Shown piece by piece: positions 57,321-64,000 of a stretch of 64,000 nt of DNA. Position 1 is the stretch's first letter. Each line of letters opens with the position of its first letter. A program made the translations under genes and the position numbers. Where the stretch lies: the NCBI RefSeq assembly GCF_963662255.1, contig NC_085059.1, forward strand, positions 5,985,234 to 6,049,233. Direction: 5' to 3'. The notes beneath the pieces were generated by a model. It was given only the letters and a program-made list of their open reading frames with translations, did not search any database and had not been told where the DNA came from. The stretch comes from Cinclus cinclus. Lineage: Eukaryota; Chordata; Aves; Passeriformes; Cinclidae.

Positions 57321-57857
57321 GCCAGTACAAACTGCAGGTCCTACATCCTTCACTTCCAGTGTGGAAAAGAGGCTGTGGATAAAACATATCCTGCAGACTA
57401 AAATAAACCAGCTACATGCTAAAAAAAGAGCCTTTGGGTAATCAGAAATCACTGTGCATGGAACATACTTTCTCTTGAAACCAAATCCTACAGCTCCTTA
57501 TTTTGAATTTTTCATTAGAGTTCCCAGAGCAATTAAGACACATTGAGATCCGAATGATTCTTGCTAAACTTCATCCTGGGGAAACAACAGCAGTTTTTTG
57601 CTTATAGAAAACAATAAAGCTTAGTCTTAAAATCCTTAACAGCTTTCCTGTTTGCACTCTTCTGCAGTTATTAAAACAGGGAAAAATAAAAGAATATATT
57701 TAGTATTTTTGCATGTTCCTTTCCTTGTACTGACACCTTGTCTGGGCAGCTCTTTGTGCACTGAGCCTTTCCTCCAGCCCTGCGTGTGCACCACGCAAAC
57801 CTGACTGCCCCCTTCACAGGGCAAACAGAATTGTGATCTCAAGCCTGTGAAAAGGGG

Positions 57858-58356
57858 TGAAAGCCTGGACTGTGTCCAGCTCTGGGCTTCTCAAGACAGG
57901 AGGAACCTGGAGCTCCAGGTCCAGTGGAGGCTGTGGGGCTGAAAAAGGGCCTGGAGCATCTCTGTGCCCAGGAAAGGCTGAGGGAGCTGGGGCTGTTCAT
58001 CCTGGAGAGGAGCCCCAGCTGAGAGGGACTTCAGCCCTGGGTGTCCCTAGATGTCCCCACATGTCCCTGAGTGTCCCTATGTGCAAGTTCTGCTCCAGGG
58101 CCCAGCAATGGCACCAGAGGAGCTGGCATGGACTGACCTCAGCAATTCCCCCTGCACAGGAGGCAGAATTTCTGCCCTGGGCAGTGCCCAGCCCTGAGCA
58201 GAGGCCATAGAGGCTGTGAAGTTTCCTCACTGGGAATATTCCAGAGCTGCACTCACACACACACTCCTGTGCCCTGAGCTCTGGGATGGCCCTGCTGGAG
58301 CAGGAAGATTGGACCAGATGAGCCACTGTGGCCCTTCCAACTTTCCCTAGCCTCTG
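57858..58356 (+). mobile_element. CR1 LINE fragment leading into an expanded octamer tail
   Basis: Contains aaagggcctggagcatctct, ggaaaggctgagggagctgg, ggctgttcatcctggagagg and, at the end, gaccagatgagcc and gtggcccttccaactttccc. This is the CR1 3' region in order, with a break in the middle (about 58030-58250) where the sequence is less typical. It is followed directly by the octamer array. Confidence 0.85.
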
Positions 58357-58660
58357 GATCCGTGGATCTGTGGTTCCATGGTTCTGTGGATCTGTGTTTC
58401 CATAGATCTGTGGTTCAGTGGATCTGTGGATCTGTTGTTCCATGGTTCCGTAGTTCCGTGGTTCCGTGGATCTGTGGTTCTGTGGCTCTGTTGTTCCATG
58501 GTTCCGTAGTTCCGTGGTTCCGTGGATCTGTGGATCTGTGGTTCCGTGGATCTGTGGTTCTGTGGCTCTGTTGTTCCATGGTTCCGTAGTTCCGTGGTTC
58601 CGTGGATCTGTGGTTCTGTGGATCTGTTGTTCTGTGGTTCCGTGGATCTGTGCTTCTGTG
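58357..58660 (+). repeat. Octamer array of 38 units derived from a CR1 tail
   Basis: Reading in 8-base steps from 58357 gives exactly 38 octamers to 58660 with no insertion or deletion. The units are variants of gttctgtg, gatctgtg, gttccgtg, gttccatg and gttccgta. A block of seven units starting gttgttccatggttccgta-type recurs three times (unit starts near 58437, 58493 and 58573), giving a higher-order pattern. The open frames across it (TEPQNHRS-type repeats) are by-products of an 8-base repeat free of stops. Confidence 0.95.
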
Positions 58661-61526
58661 ACTGCACCCTCACTTTACATCACTGACATGGTAGGAGTCA
58701 CTTAAACCTCTACAAAAGATGGTCCAAAGCCCAGGGACAATGAGCTTCTGTGTCTGCCAGGAGAAGTGTGAGCTTGAGGCAGAACGTCCAGGATGTGGAT
58801 GAACATGGACCGGAATGTCCTTGTGCTCCAGACAGTCTGTCAGGTCTGTAATCTTCCTGGAACAGGCTCCTTCCAAACCCCATCTCAGCTTGACTGTGGG
58901 AGGACAAAGATCCTGCCGCAGTCAGTGGGATCTGTCTGATCCTTAGACCCTCCCTCCTGCAGAAGCAAACCCTGACCGCCTTGGAGATCTTGCAGGTCTC
59001 CCTGTGGATTACTCCTGCAGAAACCCACTGCAATTCACAGGAATCCTTTGTGACCCAGACAAAACCAGGAGCCTCCAGAGAGGGAACAGCAAAGGAGGGC
59101 AAATTTTTACAGCATCCTGGGGCAAGGAGGAAAAGGGCAGCTCCCAAAGAATGTTGTTCCTGCCTCTCCAACGCAGTGCTGCTCCCCACTAAGTGGGTCT
59201 GGCCAAGGTAATTGTTTGCTGCCAGAGCAGATCTCAAGCCTGCAGCTGTAAAAGGATCACAGGGACACCAAAAGATCCCAGCCAGCTCTTTCCTGGCATA
59301 GGAGAAAAAGTGGAGAAAAGAAGCAGAGGCCTTTCATGCCCTGGCACCCCACCTTCAGGCAGCTCCCAGAGCTCAGAGAAGAGCTTGAGAGCAGCATGCC
59401 TCTTCTGGGTAACAGGTGAGTCCCAGTGGCTCCAGCCTTGCCTTAGTGCAGGACAAGCAGCTTGTAATCAGCCTGTGCTGGGTTGAGTCCAGCTCAAGAC
59501 AGGAGTTTTCAGGGGTTTTAGGCTCATCTCCGAGCTGGTCCATCCTCACCTGTGCCTCTCTGCTCTGGTGCTCACATTCTCTGGAGGGGGAGTTTGTAGT
59601 CTGATTGTTTATAGGGTTGGGTTTTGGTTTTTTTTATAAAACCAGCCTGTTTATGGGGCCTTTCCACTTAGATCTGTGCAGTATCATAATTGAATTCATT
59701 AAAACCCAGCTTTCCCCACAGCCAGGATTACCTTCCATAAAAATCCACAAGCATTGCAACTTTGTCTCATAACCCATAAATGGAAACAGCTTCTTCCCCT
59801 CTCTTTCCCTCCCTTTGCTTGATCCTCCTTCCCCACATTTTCCCAATACCCAAAATAATAAAACAAGGCTGGCAGCTGACTCAGACCCCAGAAAAGGAAA
59901 TTCCTGCCATGCTGTCTGTCTACACTAAACCCATGCAACGCCTCGCTGCAAGATTCCAGGAGGCAGCAGGCGAGCCCATCCTGCTTGTCCTCTGGGAGAA
60001 ACATCCAGAGGGATGGAGACCAGTACTGCAGAATGAAATGGAGTTTTGGAAGGGTGGAAAACTCCCTTCACACTCCAACACATCCATAAACCTCTGAGAT
60101 GAGGAGCAGTCATACATCAGGCTTGCACTGAGATCCCCGGACCACAGAATGTGTGCAGACAGATGGCCTCCAGCCCAAGGGTTGTGGGGACCAGCAGCAC
60201 TGTGAATCCAGATGCCCAGAATGTGCAGATAGCTGGGCATTGGCTTTGGGTTCCTTGGGAGCTCAGTGTGACCCAGAGAGCAGGGAGCAAAGTTTTCCTG
60301 AGCGTCTCCCAAACCTGTCAGCAGAAGGGGACAACAGCAAAAAAGACTTTTGTGGGTGCTGACATCAGAGAAAGCTGGTTTTAAGCCAGCTGATGGTGTC
60401 CAAAGCTGATGTGCAGCAATCTGCAACACCAGGTAGCTCCTTGCTCATCAGTAAGAGTGTGAAATCTCCCATTCTCTCCACACAGCAATCCTTCATCCAC
60501 AGGAAACCACCAGGAACAACCTGCTGGCATTTCTGTGAATGAGACAGATGCTCTGGAAGCTGGAGGATGAAGGAGGGGGTCCTCCTTTGAGAAAGAGAAG
60601 AACAAGGATTGTGGATGTCATTATATAAATCTATAGACATCTCAAAGGTCTGTATTTCCACCCTGGATGATCTCCAGGTAAAAAGGAATACATTCAGTCT
60701 TTGTGAGGAGGGTGACCAGGCTCCCTTGGCAGAGAGGAATGGTCCTTGTTTTGCCCAACAGAGACTCAGCCCTGCTTTCCGAAGGGCTCTCCCTGCCCAT
60801 CACTTCAGCATGATTTCTGCTTGCTAATACAACTCTGTGTATATCCTGATGGTCCCCACATCATCCAGACTCGAGAGAAACACCTGCTTCAAGACTCCTG
60901 GATGCTCCTGAGTGTCACCATGTCAGCCTTGCAATTCTAGCTGGCCTCCAAACCAGGAGCACTGATACAAGGTACCCGTGGATGGGTAGCAGAGACCTTG
61001 ACTGCTGAAGATGTTTGAGTCCAGAAAACACTGTTGGAGAGTCCAGACAGGACTAATTGCTCTGACTGATTTCAGCAAGCAAAGCATAACATGGGATCAA
61101 CCAGTGTCCACATTGGACCTAAGGCAAGTCATCCATCTGTAAGGGGACAGCTGGAGAACTGTCACACCAGTGGGGACTTTCTATTTTCATCTCAGAGAAG
61201 GGAAGGAAGAACAGCTTCGCTCACCCAAATCAGACTGAGATGCACTTATTTGGCTTGAAAACACAGACTCAGACAAGATTTTCTGACAGCCAAGAGGGCT
61301 GAAACTTCCCTGTCTGAAATTAGAGGGTGTTAGGGCACGAAATGTGGCAATTCCACTAAAGTCAGCAGCTCCACTTGGGCATAAAGCTGTCTGCCCAGAG
61401 GACCTGCAAGGGACAGCCTGAGAACATGAGACCTAACATGAAGGGACTTTAATACGTCACCAGGACCAAATCAAGACATTTGAGAGGCTAAGTGGAGAGA
61501 GGAAGCCACTACAGGGGAACAGACAG

Positions 61527-61953
61527 TGATGCCGTGGGTTTTAGCTTTTATATTTTCCAGAATCTCTGCTGCTTAGTGTGCGACTCTGAAACTTCATATT
61601 AGGTGTTAGTGAGTTCTCTTCACAGGGGAGTCAGACAAAACAATTCCTTCCCAGCTGGAGAATCAAGGACAGCTGGTACCCAAAGAGCAGAAACAACAGC
61701 AAGGGAAAGGGGGCAAGGCAGGGGGCTGAGACTTCACAGCCTGGGGCTGTGCTTGGATAATGGACCCCAATATGGAGGTGAACCAAAACTTATAAAAGTG
61801 TAAAACTCGTGACCAGGATCCACCTTGGATTTGATTTGGGTGTAGCCCCGGCCGGGCTCTTGCACTGCCCAAGGTGGATCCTTTCAATAAAAACTGATTT
61901 TATTCCTTTTGCTCTGCCTGGTCTCTGCTCCAGCTCAGCCTTTCCAGGAAACA
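61527..61953 (+). mobile_element. Solo LTR, family A copy 2, with target duplication
   Basis: A 427-bp element that starts tgatgcc and ends aaaca, flanked on both sides by agacag (61521-61526 and 61954-61959). TG...CA ends plus a 6-bp target duplication are typical of a retroviral LTR. It contains TATA-like cttataaaa and a poly(A) signal caataaaa. Close similarity to the copy at 35.3 kb suggests recent activity of the family. Confidence 0.92.
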
Positions 61954-64000
61954 AGACAGTGCTGTAGCAAAGTCTCCCCTCTCTGACTAGGATATGAACA
62001 TCAGCCCTTTTCCTAGTGAATACTTTGCCAATAAGGTCACTTCAGCAGTGGTGACCACATTTTTAATGTGGTTTAGCCCAAAATTTCCACTTTTCCTTTC
62101 AAAACTGCAGAAAACATTCCTATAAAAGAAGCGTGGGCTATGCAAATCTTTCAAAGTCAAACAGATGATCACTGACCTTCTGAAAACTTCCTGTTTTCAG
62201 AAGCTGTAGAAGAACAAGGAGGCACCAATAGTTCATCATTCTTCCATGCTGGAGGAGCCATACTCATTCTGTTCTCTGGAAAGGGTGTCTGGTTTGCAGG
62301 TACCATAATCACTCTCTCTCCAGCATCTTTCACTCAAGGAAAAATGGTCTGGGGCACACCTACATTTTTGGTGGGTCCATCACACCTGTGTAGTGATGTG
62401 CTGTCTCTCAGTCTCTCAGGCTGCAGTCAGCAGGGTGTAGAAATGGCAGAAAATATAATTGAATATTTCTTCTCAGAACTTACAGACCAAGATGGAACCA
62501 CTAAAGGGAAAGCAGGATTTTGCTGCTCTGTTATCTGTTGAGTTATCATTATCTTTAACATGGCACAGGAGCTGCCTCTCAGAACTTGGATATACCAGAA
62601 CTGGCTTGAATACATGGAAAAGCACTTTGAGTGAGACTCAGCTCACCCAAAAGTAGACATCTCCAGCTGAGCTCAGCCCCCAGGGTTCAGAGCCAGCAGA
62701 AAGGCTGTGTCTGATCTGCATTAGAAGTTTGTGTTAAAGCAGAAGCATTCCCTCTGCTGCTCTCTGCCTCCCAGCCTGGGACAGCAGCCCCAGCTCTGAT
62801 GCTTCTGCTGCAAACACCCACATGAAAAACACAGGGCCCCTGCCCAGTCCTGCTGAACATATTTGGGCTACAAATGCTTCCACAGGGACATCTCCCTGTG
62901 ACATGGCCAGATCTGGCCTCCCTAAGCATGAATGCCTCTGAACAGTCTGAAATGTTGAAGCTGATTTGTTCTGAAAACAGAGCAAGTTGTCCAGAAAGTG
63001 CAAGTGAAACCCTGGTGGAGCCATTTTGCAGTTCCTGTGCAGAGGCTGGATCTGCCCTTAATGGATGTGCTGGATAACCATGGTGAGAGGAGCAGGATTT
63101 CCCTGAGGAAGGACTCTAACAGGCACACTCCTAAACTGATGTAAAGGGGCTTTACTGGGGCAAGGATGCTTCTTCTCCTTAGGGGAATTACAAAAAGAGC
63201 AAAAAGCACATAAGGATGATGTAATTGCACCAGAACAGTGTTTTAACCACACCTGTTCTGGGACCAAAAGGCTCTCCCGACCACCAAGATGCCCTACACT
63301 AGATTTTGTGGCAAGGGTAGAGCAGAGCTGCCACACCAGCCCACAGTCTGCCTCTTAGCAGACTTTTTTAGGTGTTCTCAGGGCTTTTCTCCTGCTCCTT
63401 AGACATCGTCACATTCGGGCATCAGACAATGACTTTGTGAACGGATGAATTTCATGCTGGACTGAGGCTTTACTGAAGCACAGAGAGGCCAGAGGGGCCT
63501 GCCAGAAATAAGTGTGCTGTAAAGATGAAAGAGGTTCAGGAGATGAGTGCTGCTCAGCCTGGTTCAGCCAGTGACCCAATGACACAGTGGCACATGAGGA
63601 CTGGCAGCTGGGTTTGCTGCAGGGGACGAGTGTGCAAAGTGCAGTCCTGAGCCTGACCCAGGGAATCTCTGACTGCTACAGCATGCAGAATTAAAGGGAC
63701 ACTGTCCCCAAGGTCCCTGAGGTGCACTCCTTGCAGTTTGCTGTTTTCAGGAGAGCAGTGGATTTCCTGCTCTTCTGCTTTCAGAAAATATCCAGCTCGT
63801 AAAGCACAGGTTTCTGCGACAGGAGCATTCCCTACATCTAGGAGCTGCTGGAATTTTGTGGCCACTTTTCTGCTCCCCTTCTCTGATGGCAGTAATAGTA
63901 ACACATCTGCATTTTAGGTGTTGCTATCAAGCTGTGATCTTGCTGTGATCCTGCACATCCAAAGGCAGGAGTGCCTTTGCTACTCTGGCCTTGTTACTCT

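Larger units (their letters stand above)
51841..64000. other. Region upstream of PSD2, no gene recognised
   Basis: About 12 kb without any recognised coding exon on either strand. It contains LTR copies at about 53770-54385 and 61527-61953, CR1 pieces at about 56399-56440, 56860-57320 and 57858-58356, and the octamer array at 58357-58660. Short open frames here have no recognisable domains. Any promoter of PSD2 should lie at the left end of this region. Confidence 0.7.

Noticed and set aside
58347..58705. Repetitive peptides (TEPQNHRS or DLWFRGSV type) and a superficial resemblance to a CRISPR array
   Set aside because: The units are contiguous octamers with no unique spacers, in an animal genome, and follow a CR1 tail.

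Overview
This is vertebrate nuclear DNA: genes are split into exons with GT-AG introns and there are large non-coding spaces. CR1 LINE fragments, some ending in the typical ATTCTATG tail, point to a bird. Several solo LTRs resemble ERV LTR families I associate with songbirds, so a passerine is likely. No prokaryotic, CRISPR or plasmid-type feature is present, and I recognise no rRNA, tRNA or small RNA gene.

Two protein-coding genes were recognised, arranged tail to tail. On the + strand, positions 1 to about 11,330 hold the 3' part of neuregulin 2 (NRG2). Five exons (2295-2397, 3280-3403, 4653-4780, 7212-7436, 8800-9457) encode the transmembrane segment and the whole cytoplasmic tail, followed by a 3' UTR of about 1.9 kb. 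The Ig-like and EGF-like exons lie upstream of the window. On the - strand, positions about 51,840 down to about 15,080 hold what looks like the complete PSD2 (EFA6C) gene, an ARF6 exchange factor. Its 14 coding exons join without any frame conflict into 827 codons. A predicted non-coding first exon lies near 51,739-51,840 and the 3' UTR is about 1.5 kb. The neighbours match the conserved NRG2-PSD2 convergent pair known from human 5q31.

The rest is introns, a spacer of about 3.75 kb between the two 3' ends, and about 12 kb upstream of PSD2 with no recognisable gene. These spaces hold CR1 fragments (11.4, 12.4, 21.3, 26.4-27.1, 31.0, 46.0, 50.7, 56.4-58.7 kb). They also hold six LTR-like copies from at least three families (35.3, 36.0, 40.5, 42.9, 53.8, 61.5 kb), a pure 5-bp purine array at 30.3 kb and an octamer array at 58.4 kb that grew from a CR1 tail.

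The two genes do not form a pathway together. NRG2 is a membrane-anchored ErbB3/ErbB4 ligand precursor and PSD2 is an ARF6 GEF with Sec7 and PH domains; both are known as mainly neural genes. I found no undescribed multi-gene system. The points most worth a second look are the CR1-tail octamer array, the predicted PSD2 first exon, the GC-rich island inside the NRG2 3' UTR, and the uniform antisense orientation of the LTRs within PSD2.
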